64,000 bases of DNA from Bacteroides sp. (GTDB lineage Bacteria; Bacteroidota; Bacteroidia; Bacteroidales; Muribaculaceae). A program made the position numbers and the translations under genes. The notes below the pieces were generated by a model. That model was not told the origin of the DNA, did not search any database, and was given only the letters and a program-made list of their open reading frames with translations. Below, piece by piece: positions 45,258-52,868 of the stretch (positions are counted from its first letter, which is position 1; each line of letters opens with the position of its first letter). Location of the stretch: positions 124,001-188,000 of the forward strand of contig JAAVCK010000002.1 of the NCBI GenBank assembly GCA_014802325.1. The letters run 5' to 3'.

Positions 45258-45280
45258 CGGTATATCTGATTTATGGTTAT

Positions 45281-45294
45281 GATTCTAACAACTG
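45281..45294. repeat. Direct repeat GATTCTAACAACTG, copy 1
   Basis: An identical 14-base sequence recurs at 45543-45556 in the same orientation. On the minus strand both copies extend to AATnCAGTTGTTAGAATC with one differing base. This copy is 24 bases upstream of the putative small peptide gene. Confidence 0.7.
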
Positions 45295-45542
45295 GATTCT
45301 TACTAATACTAACTACTATTATGATGTTGCGACATCCATCCGGACACTCGCTTAATATCTTTTCACCTCAGCTCTGAAAGAGCCTGAGCGGTTGGATTTC
45401 ATTTTTAAGACTCGTTTGAAAAAGCCTCCTCTATCAAGGAAATGTCAATCGTGATATTTCAATGTACGCGGGGCGCTTTGTCGCCGGAGTCTGAGTTACC
45501 ATCGCCATGGTTTCAGCAGAGTAGAATTCAGGTTAAAAATTC

Positions 45543-45556
45543 GATTCTAACAACTG
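45543..45556. repeat. Direct repeat GATTCTAACAACTG, copy 2
   Basis: This copy lies about 35 bases downstream of the -7 element of the promoter at 45589-45620, and 262 bases from copy 1. The pair may be a regulator site or a remnant of duplication. Confidence 0.7.
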
Positions 45557-45588
45557 TATTTTTTGTGACCCCTTCTCGGTCACATTGG

Positions 45589-45620
45589 CAAAATTATATC
45601 ACAATTCCTATCCGGCCAAA
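45589..45620 (-). promoter_or_regulatory. Probable promoter of the PL9-like operon
   Basis: On the minus strand TTTG (45620-45617), a 20-base spacer and TAATTTTG (45596-45589) match the consensus fully. No nearer promoter to the PL9-like gene was found, implying a long leader. Confidence 0.65.
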
Positions 45621-45848
45621 TTTTTTAACCCAAATTTTCACTTTTTATGCACATTTTTTGCATTCGGCAGTTAACGCGTTAGTTTTCAATACAATATCTC
45701 GCTTACGCCCCTATTACAAATCTGTAACACTGACATGATTCTTATTGCAATCTGTTACAATTTCAGTAGATATGCTTAAGGCTTGTAGCTTTCTTATGGA
45801 CTCATGCTACCTATCAGCGGCGATAAATAAGAGAAATTGCTTAAACTG

Positions 45849-45875
45849 AAAAAGCACCTCCGAAAGGCGCTTTTT
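45849..45875 (-). terminator. Terminator-like hairpin after the small gene
   Basis: AAAAAGCACCT (45849-45859) pairs with AGGCGCTTTTT (45865-45875) with one A-C mismatch. A or T runs on either side allow it to work in both directions. It follows a second, perfect stem (45882-45899). Confidence 0.75.
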
Positions 45876-45881
45876 CATACT

Positions 45882-45899
45882 GTCAAGCGAGTGCTTGAC
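45882..45899 (-). other. Perfect stem-loop in the 3' region of the small gene
   Basis: GTCAAGC pairs with GCTTGAC around a GAGT loop. It lies 11 bases after the stop of the small gene and just before the terminator-like hairpin. Confidence 0.75.
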
Positions 45900-45910
45900 C
45901 ACATAACTTA

Positions 45911-46069
45911 TCAGCAGGGGATAGCAAAAGCAAGATTTCCGTAGCGCACATCCGGTACTCTCGCCTTCTTACCGCCGCCTCCCTTGTAATCGTCATCGTC
46001 ATCAGGATCCTCAGAGAGCAAAAAAATAATGTAATACTTTAATTTACATAGTATTTTCTTAAATGCCAT
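45911..46069 (-). CDS. Small protein (52 residues) with its own transcription unit
   Basis: This frame is too short for most gene callers. ATG at 46069 gives MAFKKILCKLKYYIIFLLSE, a basic hydrophobic start, then an acidic PDDDDDY, a GGGGKK linker and a hydrophobic end (RYGNLAFAIPC) closing on Cys. There is a TAAATTTG -7 element 33 bases upstream of the ATG, and two hairpins follow the stop, the second with a T run. The promoter-frame-terminator layout makes it likely to be real. I know no family. The layout of leader, acidic linker, Gly run and Cys-ended tail suggests a membrane-attached or exported peptide, possibly a signal; that is inference. Confidence 0.6.
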   Translation of the reverse strand: MAFKKILCKLKYYIIFLLSEDPDDDDDYKGGGGKKARVPDVRYGNLAFAIPC

Positions 46070-46102
46070 ATTTCACAGATTATAATGGTTAAAAGAGTAT
46101 GA

Positions 46103-46110
46103 CAAATTTA
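46103..46110 (-). promoter_or_regulatory. -7 element of the small gene
   Basis: The minus strand reads TAAATTTG, 33 bases before the ATG. The -33 box is not clear. Confidence 0.55.
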
Positions 46111-46172
46111 CTTAAAGTAGATTTCATAACGATGCTATTCCCGTTAAAAATTCTTTAATCCCGGGTAATATT

Positions 46173-46217
46173 AATCCCCCGGCCGATTTGGCGGAATGCC
46201 TCGTCAGCAGGGGGATT
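46173..46217 (-). terminator. Hairpin downstream of the GH3 gene
   Basis: AATCCCCC (46173-46180) pairs with GGGGGATT (46210-46217) across a 29-base GC-rich loop, 49 bases past the GH3 stop. It lacks a T tract, so it may be a weak or factor-assisted terminator. Confidence 0.45.
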
Positions 46218-46265
46218 GAAAACGCAGCAGGTAATTCTCTACCTCTGCAAGCAGAATAAGATCTA

Positions 46266-49010
46266 TTACTTCTTCACGATCTTCTGACCGCCCACGATAT
46301 AGAATCCGGCGGGAAGAGTGTCGAGCTCATCAGCCTCGCCCATATATATACCGGCGAGATTGTATATCTTGGAGGGATCGAGATTACGGTCGGCTACGAT
46401 GTCGCTGATACCTGCGCCCGAAGAGCGGTAGGTGAGTTTCACGGTAGCGCCCTCGGTAGTGATGTATGCACGCTGGCGCACATCGTCGGAAGCGGCAGCC
46501 AGATAGAGGTCTACCCCACCTTCGGCCACATCAAATGTCTGATCGGCGGTATTGAAGTATGCGAGTTGCTCGTGCTTGACGGGTATCACCACATCTTTTG
46601 ATTCACCCGGTTCGAGTTCGACCTTGGCGAAGCCGACGAGCTGCATGCGCGGACGATCGATACCCGAAGGCGAATCGCAGTGCGCGTAGAGCTGTACCAC
46701 CTCGGCACCTGCGCGGTCACCCGAGTTAGTGATGGTGGCGGTGACATTGAGCGTACCGTCTTTTTCAAGACGAGCTTTGTCAAGTGACATTTCCGAATAG
46801 TCAAATGTAGTGTAGCTCAGTCCGTGGCCGAACGCATAGAGCGGAGTCTTCGAGTGATACATATAAGTGTAGCCGGCCTTGCGGATATCATACTCCATCA
46901 GGTTAGAGGGCAGATCAGACAGAGCGGCATACCAGGTGGAGGTGAGTTTACCCGAGGGATTGTAGTCGCCGTAGAGCACATCGGCTATAGCCTCACCCTG
47001 CGCCTGACCGTCATACCAGGCCTCGACTATCGCAGGGATATTTTCCTTAGCCCAGGGTATGGTCATGGATGAGCATGTCTCAAGCACGAGCACCACATTG
47101 GGGTTGGCGGCATAGACAGCTTCGAGGAGCGCCTGCTGATCGCCGGGAAGGTTGAGGTTGCTGCGGTCATGGCTTTCGTCAGACACATCAAGGTTGGTAC
47201 CGCCTACGAATATCACAATGTCGGCCTTTGCGGCTATCTCGACCGCACGGGTCATGTTGGTTTCCTTCTTATCGTTGATCGAGCAGCCCTTGTAGTAATA
47301 GAGCGGGCCTTCTTCCTCCAGAGGATTTGTGATGGCGGGATCGGAGAACTTAAACCAGTCCATGTTGGCGCAATACTTGTCGCCGTTGGTTCCACCCTCG
47401 AATTTTGTGTAAACCTTATGCACACCCTTGAATACCGAAGGATCAACATCCGCAGCGGTCACCACATATGTGGACCAGTTGCCGGTCACGGGGCAGGTGA
47501 TTTCAGCCTCGGGGGTATCGTCGAGCTCATCGAGATAGAAATATATCTTGGTGGGATTATTGTTTTTGGCACCGTGATACACCTCAAGTTTCGAGCGGCC
47601 GTTGCCGAAGTTTACATCGTTAAATGCCACCCAATCATTATTGTAGATATATCCGAGATTGCCCGACGAGCCATTGGCTTCGTGGGTAAGGCGCTTGCTG
47701 CCCGACTCCACGCTCTGCTCATCGCAGTCCTCAAACTGCACTGTGCCGTCGTCGATCACATAGTTCATCTTTTTGGCTATACCTTCCAGCGGAGTGGTGA
47801 GTGCAGTGGGCGATCCTGAATATCCGCCGAGTATCACCGTGTGGCCGAGCGGACCTATCACAGCCACAGACCTGGCCGGATCAAGCGGGAGCATGTTCTT
47901 GTCGTTCTTGAGGAGCACGATGGATTCACGGGCTGCCTGAAGAGCAAGTTCCTGGTGCTCGGTGCAATTAAGTTTGCTTGAGGGGGTTGACGTCCAGCTC
48001 ACGTTGGCCTTCGAGTCAAACTCGCCCACCGAGAAGCGCGCCGCAAGCACACGGGTGAGTGCTAAGTCAAGGTCGGCCTCGGTCATGAGTCCCTTTTCGA
48101 TGGCCTCCTTGCAGAAACTCTGGAAAGTGTCGCCGCAGTTGAGGTCTTCGCCGTTTTTCATCGACACGGCCGACGCCTCAGCACCGGTAGCCACATACTT
48201 ATGACGGGTGTATACATATTCCACGGCGCCGCAGTCGCTCGTCACGAAGCCGTCAAAACCCCACTCGTCGCGGAGTATGTCGATAAGCAGTTCGTGGTTT
48301 GCACCGCTGGGCACACCGTTCACGGCATTGTAGGCGCTCATAATCGACCTGACATTACCCTCTTTTACGGCCATTTCAAATGCGGGCAGGTAATATTCGC
48401 GCAGGTTGCGGTCGTCCATATTTGACGACGTGTTTGTGCGACCGCCCTCATAGTTGTTGGCAGCGAAGTGCTTTGCAGTGGCTATGGTTTTGTAGTGCTT
48501 GGGATCATCGCCCTGCATACCTTTGATATACTCCACGGCTATTTTACCGGTGAGGAAGGGGTCTTCACCATAGTTCTCTTCATCGCGTCCCCAACGCGGG
48601 TCACGGCTCATGTTGATGGTAGGACACCAGTATATAAGCCCCTTGCCATTGTCGTTGTTATACACGCGCGCTTCGTCGGAAATAGCGGTAGCCACATCAA
48701 ATATAAGAGGGAGATTCCATGTGGATGAAATGGCTTTCGATACCGGGAATGAGGTGGCGAGACCGGAGCGGGCTACTCCGTGGATTGCCTCGTTCCAATA
48801 GTTGTAACTTTTAAGACCTAAACGCGAGATAGCCGAGGTCTTGTGACCGACCTGGTCGATTTTCTCAGCGAGTGTCATACGCGACACCATATCGGCGGCA
48901 CGCTCATAAGGGGAGAGTGTTTCGTCCTGGTAGGGATATGTCTCACCCATGGCCACGCCACAGGCAAGCATAGCTGCTGACGTTAGAATTACTGATTTCT
49001 TCATGGTCAT
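46266..49010 (-). CDS. GH3 glycosidase with CBM6-like insertion and sorting tail
   Basis: GH3 enzymes of this shape remove terminal beta-linked xylose or glucose. The 914-residue product has a signal peptide (to about residue 22) and the N-terminal barrel (about 35-340) with the nucleophile D259 in GFVTSDCGAVEY. The C-terminal alpha/beta domain is split by a CBM6-like module at about 422-556 (TVQFEDCDEQ...NMDWFKFSD). The acid-base side is near GTNLDVSDESHDRSNLNLPGDQ. An FN3-like domain follows (about 740-850). The tail SKIYNLAGIYM...PAGFYIVGGQKIVKK looks like a sorting signal. ATG 49004 (MKKSV) is an alternative start. The substrate could be xylan or glucan. Confidence 0.88.
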   Translation of the reverse strand: MTMKKSVILTSAAMLACGVAMGETYPYQDETLSPYERAADMVSRMTLAEKIDQVGHKTSAISRLGLKSYNYWNEAIHGVARSGLATSFPVSKAISSTWNLPLIFDVATAISDEARVYNNDNGKGLIYWCPTINMSRDPRWGRDEENYGEDPFLTGKIAVEYIKGMQGDDPKHYKTIATAKHFAANNYEGGRTNTSSNMDDRNLREYYLPAFEMAVKEGNVRSIMSAYNAVNGVPSGANHELLIDILRDEWGFDGFVTSDCGAVEYVYTRHKYVATGAEASAVSMKNGEDLNCGDTFQSFCKEAIEKGLMTEADLDLALTRVLAARFSVGEFDSKANVSWTSTPSSKLNCTEHQELALQAARESIVLLKNDKNMLPLDPARSVAVIGPLGHTVILGGYSGSPTALTTPLEGIAKKMNYVIDDGTVQFEDCDEQSVESGSKRLTHEANGSSGNLGYIYNNDWVAFNDVNFGNGRSKLEVYHGAKNNNPTKIYFYLDELDDTPEAEITCPVTGNWSTYVVTAADVDPSVFKGVHKVYTKFEGGTNGDKYCANMDWFKFSDPAITNPLEEEGPLYYYKGCSINDKKETNMTRAVEIAAKADIVIFVGGTNLDVSDESHDRSNLNLPGDQQALLEAVYAANPNVVLVLETCSSMTIPWAKENIPAIVEAWYDGQAQGEAIADVLYGDYNPSGKLTSTWYAALSDLPSNLMEYDIRKAGYTYMYHSKTPLYAFGHGLSYTTFDYSEMSLDKARLEKDGTLNVTATITNSGDRAGAEVVQLYAHCDSPSGIDRPRMQLVGFAKVELEPGESKDVVIPVKHEQLAYFNTADQTFDVAEGGVDLYLAAASDDVRQRAYITTEGATVKLTYRSSGAGISDIVADRNLDPSKIYNLAGIYMGEADELDTLPAGFYIVGGQKIVKK

Positions 49011-49048
49011 AAGATTTGATATATGATTGGTAAGTAGTTTTAGTGCAG

Positions 49049-49056
49049 CAAATATA
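49049..49056 (-). promoter_or_regulatory. -7 element of the GH3 gene
   Basis: The minus strand reads TATATTTG, 38 bases before the ATG at 49010. It overlaps the end of the upstream terminator. Confidence 0.55.
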
Positions 49057-49084
49057 ATAAAAATCCTCTGTAAATCAGAGGATT
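49057..49084 (-). terminator. Intrinsic terminator of the nfn operon
   Basis: On the minus strand AATCCTCTG pairs perfectly with CAGAGGATT (49084-49062) around a five-base loop, followed by T-rich DNA. Confidence 0.85.
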
Positions 49085-49149
49085 ATAAAGTTAATATATG
49101 TTAACGCAAGCTATACAGCCATACTTATTGTATTATCCGTCGGCAGGGC

Positions 49150-50625
49150 TTATTGTAATTCACAGCCGAGAGCACGCGCCATAGATGCGGCGGCTTTTCG
49201 GCCGTCGCCCATAGCGAGGATGACGGTAGCGCCGCCGCGCACTATATCGCCTCCGGCATAGATAGCGGGGATAGAAGAGCGCATAGTATCGCCGTCGACC
49301 ACAATCGTACCGCGCCGCGACACTTCAAGTTCCGGTATAGCATTTGGTATCAGCGGATTGGGCGACACGCCCACACTCACTATCACCACATCAACATCGA
49401 TAGTATCCACTGCTCCGGGTATAGGTTCGGGACTGCGGCGACCACTCTCGTCAGGCTCTCCGAGCCGCATATGCTGCACCCGCATGGCAGTGACACGTCC
49501 GCGGTCGTCAGCCAGATATTCCACGGGGTTAGTTAGTGTCAAAAACTCCACGCCTTCCTGACGGGCATGTTGTATTTCCTCCACACGTGCAGGCATTTCC
49601 GCTTCACTGCGTCGATACACTATCATGGCCCGCTCGGCACCGTGACGGCGCGCCGTCCTTACCGAATCCATAGCCGTATTGCCGCCGCCTATCACCGCCA
49701 CTCGCTTACCCGTGAGCACCGGAGTGTCATACCCGGGCTTACCCGCACCCATAAGATTGATGCGGGTCAGATATTCGTTGGCCGACATCACACCGGCAAA
49801 GTTCTCGCCGGGAATACCCATGAAGCGCGGTAGTCCGGCCCCGGAGGCCACAAAAAGACCCGCATAACCTTGCTCGACAAGTTGACGGTAGCTCAGTGTC
49901 TTGCCTATTACACAGTCTTTTACGAACTTCACTCCGGCGCGGCGCAGAGTCTCAATCTCGGCATCGACCACCTCATTGGGCAGGCGAAACTCAGGAATAC
50001 CGTATTTCAGCACTCCGCCTATCTCATGGAGAGCCTCAAACACGGTCACGTCATACCCACCGCGCGCCATATCGCCGGCAAACGACAGTCCGGCTGGACC
50101 TGATCCGACTACCGCAACCTTCATACCGTTGCGCTCCGCAGGGACAGTCTCAACTTCTGCGGGGGGATTATATCTTGCATTGTCGGCCGCAAACCTCTCA
50201 AGATAGCCTATGGCCACGGGCTGCTTTTTCATCTTATGATAAATACATTTGCTCTCACACTGTCGCTCCTGGGGGCACACGCGGCCGCACACTGCCGGGA
50301 GGGCACTGGCAAGGCGCAACACGGAGGCAGCCTCGTGCATGGCACCTCGCTCGATATTCTTAATAAATCCTGGTATATCGACCGACACGGGGCAACCCGT
50401 CACGCACTGCGGATCGGGGCAGTCAAGACAACGGGTAGCTTCGAGCACAGCCATCTCGCGGCTGAGACCCCGGTTGACTTCATGAGAGCAGGTCACACGG
50501 TAGGCGGCATCGAGTTCGGGCATTGCCACACGGGGTATGGACGTACGCTCGCGGGCGGTGAGCGATTCTCTGAGTTCGCGGCGCCACTGCGAGTCGCGGC
50601 CTGAGTTGATATCTTTCTGTGTCAT
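49150..50625 (-). CDS. nfnB: NfnB-like large subunit (GltD family) of ferredoxin:NADP transhydrogenase
   Basis: The 491-residue product is a GltD-type iron-sulfur flavoprotein. Cysteine clusters lie at about 67-80 (CLDCPDPQCVTGC) and 113-127 (CGRVCPQERQCESKC). The FAD site is VAVVGSGPAGLSFAGDMA and the NADPH site is VAVIGGGNTAMDSVRTA. The next gene upstream encodes an NfnA-like flavoprotein five bases away, with no glutamate synthase large subunit nearby. So NfnAB, which uses two NADPH to reduce ferredoxin and NAD in a bifurcating manner (or the reverse), is more likely than glutamate synthase. The pairing is known; the reaction direction here is inferred. Confidence 0.8.
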   Translation of the reverse strand: MTQKDINSGRDSQWRRELRESLTARERTSIPRVAMPELDAAYRVTCSHEVNRGLSREMAVLEATRCLDCPDPQCVTGCPVSVDIPGFIKNIERGAMHEAASVLRLASALPAVCGRVCPQERQCESKCIYHKMKKQPVAIGYLERFAADNARYNPPAEVETVPAERNGMKVAVVGSGPAGLSFAGDMARGGYDVTVFEALHEIGGVLKYGIPEFRLPNEVVDAEIETLRRAGVKFVKDCVIGKTLSYRQLVEQGYAGLFVASGAGLPRFMGIPGENFAGVMSANEYLTRINLMGAGKPGYDTPVLTGKRVAVIGGGNTAMDSVRTARRHGAERAMIVYRRSEAEMPARVEEIQHARQEGVEFLTLTNPVEYLADDRGRVTAMRVQHMRLGEPDESGRRSPEPIPGAVDTIDVDVVIVSVGVSPNPLIPNAIPELEVSRRGTIVVDGDTMRSSIPAIYAGGDIVRGGATVILAMGDGRKAAASMARALGCELQ

Positions 50626-50630
50626 AGGAT

Positions 50631-51413
50631 TCAGTTGTAGGATTTCAGTCTCATTATCATTTCGTCGAAGTCCACCTTGTGAGCATCAAACTCCGGACCG
50701 TCGATACACACAAAGCGCGTCTTGCCGTCGACTGTCACACGGCACGCTCCACACATACCCGTTCCGTCGACCATAATGGTGTTGAGCGACACCATTGTAG
50801 CGATGTGGTATTTTTCAGTGGTCTTGGCCACGAATTTCATCATCACGGCCGGCCCGATAGCCACAGTCAGGTCTACATGTTCGCGGGCTATCACACTTTC
50901 CAGTCCGTCGGTCACGAGACCTTTCATTCCGGCCGAGCCATCGTCGGTCATTATTATCACCTCATCGGAATATTCGGCCACCTCTTTCTCAAGGATGATG
51001 AGCGACTCCGAGCGTGCGGCAAGGATAGATATCACCCTATTGCCCGCCTCTTTCATAGCTTTGACTATCGGAAGCAGTGGCGCCACGCCCACGCCACCTC
51101 CGCAACACACCACCGTGCCGTAGCGGCGAATGTCGGTGGCCTGACCGAGAGGTCCCACCAGATCGGTAAAGCTGTCACCGGGCTCAAGGCCGCATATCTT
51201 GTGAGTGGATTCGCCCACATCCTGCACCACGAGCATGACAGTGCCCCGCTCCGCATCGGCGTCGGCTATAGTGAGCGGTATGCGTTCGCCGCCCTCGCCG
51301 GTTCTCACTATGACGAAATGGCCGGGCCTGCGCGAGGCTGCCACCATAGGAGCCTCTACGATAAACTTCACCACATGTTGCGAGAAATATTCCTTTTCTA
51401 AAATTCTGTTCAT
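50631..51413 (-). CDS. nfnA: NfnA-like small subunit (PyrK/sulfide dehydrogenase-like flavoprotein)
   Basis: The 260-residue product belongs to the ferredoxin-NADP reductase-like flavoproteins. It has RPGHFVIVRTGEGGERIPLTIAD (flavin site, about 29-51), CCGGGVGVAPLLPIV (NAD site, about 102-116) and a C-terminal 2Fe-2S site (TGMCGACRVTVDGKTRFVC). That set, in this order, is that of NfnA and of PyrK. No pyrD or other pyrimidine gene is adjacent. It is first in the nfnA-nfnB operon, and two TATTTTTG elements lie in the 80-base gap upstream. Confidence 0.8.
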   Translation of the reverse strand: MNRILEKEYFSQHVVKFIVEAPMVAASRRPGHFVIVRTGEGGERIPLTIADADAERGTVMLVVQDVGESTHKICGLEPGDSFTDLVGPLGQATDIRRYGTVVCCGGGVGVAPLLPIVKAMKEAGNRVISILAARSESLIILEKEVAEYSDEVIIMTDDGSAGMKGLVTDGLESVIAREHVDLTVAIGPAVMMKFVAKTTEKYHIATMVSLNTIMVDGTGMCGACRVTVDGKTRFVCIDGPEFDAHKVDFDEMIMRLKSYN

Positions 51414-51423
51414 GGTATTTTTT

Positions 51424-51447
51424 CAAAAATATCTAACTGCAAAAATA
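51424..51447 (-). promoter_or_regulatory. Two candidate -7 elements for nfnAB
   Basis: The minus strand reads TATTTTTG at 51447-51440 and again at 51431-51424. No -33 box is well placed for either, so which is used cannot be told. The second would leave a leader of only a few bases. Confidence 0.4.
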
Positions 51448-51477
51448 GCAAAATTCCACAATTATCTAAAATTTCCG

Positions 51478-51485
51478 TAACTTTG
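51478..51485 (+). promoter_or_regulatory. -7 element of the MATE gene
   Basis: TAACTTTG, eight bases before the ATG at 51494. The transcript would be almost leaderless. No clear -33 box. Confidence 0.55.
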
Positions 51486-51493
51486 CAGCGACA

Positions 51494-52867
51494 ATGAACC
51501 GATCATCCGAGAATACCCCCCTTAACGAGCTTGCCGAATCGCCCGTAGGCTCACTGCTCTTCCGCTACAGCTTTCCCGCCATAGTAGGTATGGTGGTGAT
51601 GTCGCTCTACAATGTGATTGACCGCATCATCATAGGTCAGGTTGTAGGGCCGGAAGCCATCACCGGTCTGACTATCACCTTTCCGGTGATGAATCTTACG
51701 GCTGCTTTGGGTATACTGGTAGGCGCCGGTGCATCGGCGTGCGTGTCGATAATGCTGGGAAGCGGCTACCGCCGTTCGGCTGGAATGGTGCTCGGCAACG
51801 CGCTCACCATGACCCTGATATTCGGCACTATCTACATAGCCTTTTTCGGTGTGTATCTCGACGAGATACTCCGGAGTTTCGGCGCAAGCGACGTCACCCT
51901 CCCCTACGCGCGCGAGTTCATGATATATCTGCTGCCGGGTCTGCTGATGACTAACCTCACCTTCTCGTTCAACAATATCATGCGCGCTTCGGGCTACCCT
52001 ATGCGCGCTATGGTGACCATGCTCATCGGAGCCGGATGCAACGCCTTGCTCGCCTATATCTTCGTAATAGCGCTGCATCTGGGTATAAAGGGCGCCGCAA
52101 TAGCCACCGACATATCCATGACAGTGACTATGGTATTTGTGATGGCTCATTTCTTCCGCCGCGAGTCGACGCTACGTTTTTCGCGTGGCACATTCGCTCT
52201 TCGTCCCCACATAGTGGCTCGCATCGCGGCCATCGGCGCCGCACCTTCGCTCGTCAATGCAGCCGCATGCTTCATCAATGTCATTATCAACCGCTCGCTG
52301 TCAGACTACGGAGGCGATATGGCCGTAGGTGCAGCCGGCATATTCACCACATTTACTTCGCTGCTGACCATGGTGTGCGTAGGTCTGTGTCAAGGCATGC
52401 AGCCCATCATAGGATATAACTACGGCGCGGGCAATCTCCACAGGCTCAACCGCTGCTACTGGCTGTCGGTAGCCGTAGCCACGGCCGTCACCGGAGTCGG
52501 AGCAGTGATAGGCTACACCATGCCCGGATATATAGCACGTGCATTCACTACCGACACACTGCTCATATCCACTACCGTGCAGGCTCTCACCATAGCCATG
52601 ACTGCATTTCCGGTAGTAGGATTTCAGATAGTTTCCACCACGTTTTTCCAGTCGATAGGCCGTGCGGCCAAGTCGATATTCCTCAGTCTGTGCCGCCAGG
52701 TGCTGTTTCTTATTCCGTTGCTGCTGTGGCTGCCGCCTCACTATCAGCTTGCCGGCGTATGGATGGCATTTCCGATAAGTGACATTATCGCCACCCTCGT
52801 CACAGCCGTCATGATAGCATATCAGTTACATCTGCTTCGCAGGCAGATCAATACGGTAAGACCGTAG
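51494..52867 (+). CDS. MATE-family multidrug/cation antiporter
   Basis: The 457-residue product has 12 hydrophobic helices in two similar halves. Signatures include SLYNVIDRIIIGQVVGPEAITGLTI in helix 1-2 and the half-two MVCVGLCQGMQPIIGYNYGAG (helix 7-8 region), typical of MepA/DinF-like MATE exporters that expel organic cations with sodium or proton influx. Its ATG follows a -7 element by eight bases. It ends one base before the convergent AddA-like gene, which leaves almost no room for a terminator. Confidence 0.9.
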   Translation: MNRSSENTPLNELAESPVGSLLFRYSFPAIVGMVVMSLYNVIDRIIIGQVVGPEAITGLTITFPVMNLTAALGILVGAGASACVSIMLGSGYRRSAGMVLGNALTMTLIFGTIYIAFFGVYLDEILRSFGASDVTLPYAREFMIYLLPGLLMTNLTFSFNNIMRASGYPMRAMVTMLIGAGCNALLAYIFVIALHLGIKGAAIATDISMTVTMVFVMAHFFRRESTLRFSRGTFALRPHIVARIAAIGAAPSLVNAAACFINVIINRSLSDYGGDMAVGAAGIFTTFTSLLTMVCVGLCQGMQPIIGYNYGAGNLHRLNRCYWLSVAVATAVTGVGAVIGYTMPGYIARAFTTDTLLISTTVQALTIAMTAFPVVGFQIVSTTFFQSIGRAAKSIFLSLCRQVLFLIPLLLWLPPHYQLAGVWMAFPISDIIATLVTAVMIAYQLHLLRRQINTVRP

Positions 52868-52868
52868 G

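Larger units (their letters stand above)
45258..45910. other. AT-rich intergenic stretch before the PL9-like operon
   Basis: About 650 bases hold no gene I can support. They contain a full-consensus leftward promoter (45589-45620), two copies of the 14-base direct repeat, a GTGACC/GGTCAC hairpin (45565-45583), a CTCA-GCTCT/AGAGC-TGAG hairpin near 45367-45388, and the 3' hairpins of the small gene at 45911-46069. The leader from the promoter to the PL9-like gene is about 490 bases. Confidence 0.6.

Noticed and set aside
45442-45738. 98-codon frame on the plus strand in the AT-rich gap
   Set aside because: Its product is low in coding character and lies across the consensus promoter on the other strand. 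No start signal or terminator fits.
49150-51413. Glutamate synthase small subunit and PyrK as separate genes
   Set aside because: No gltB or pyrD is nearby, and the pair lies five bases apart in the NfnA-NfnB order, which fits transhydrogenase better.
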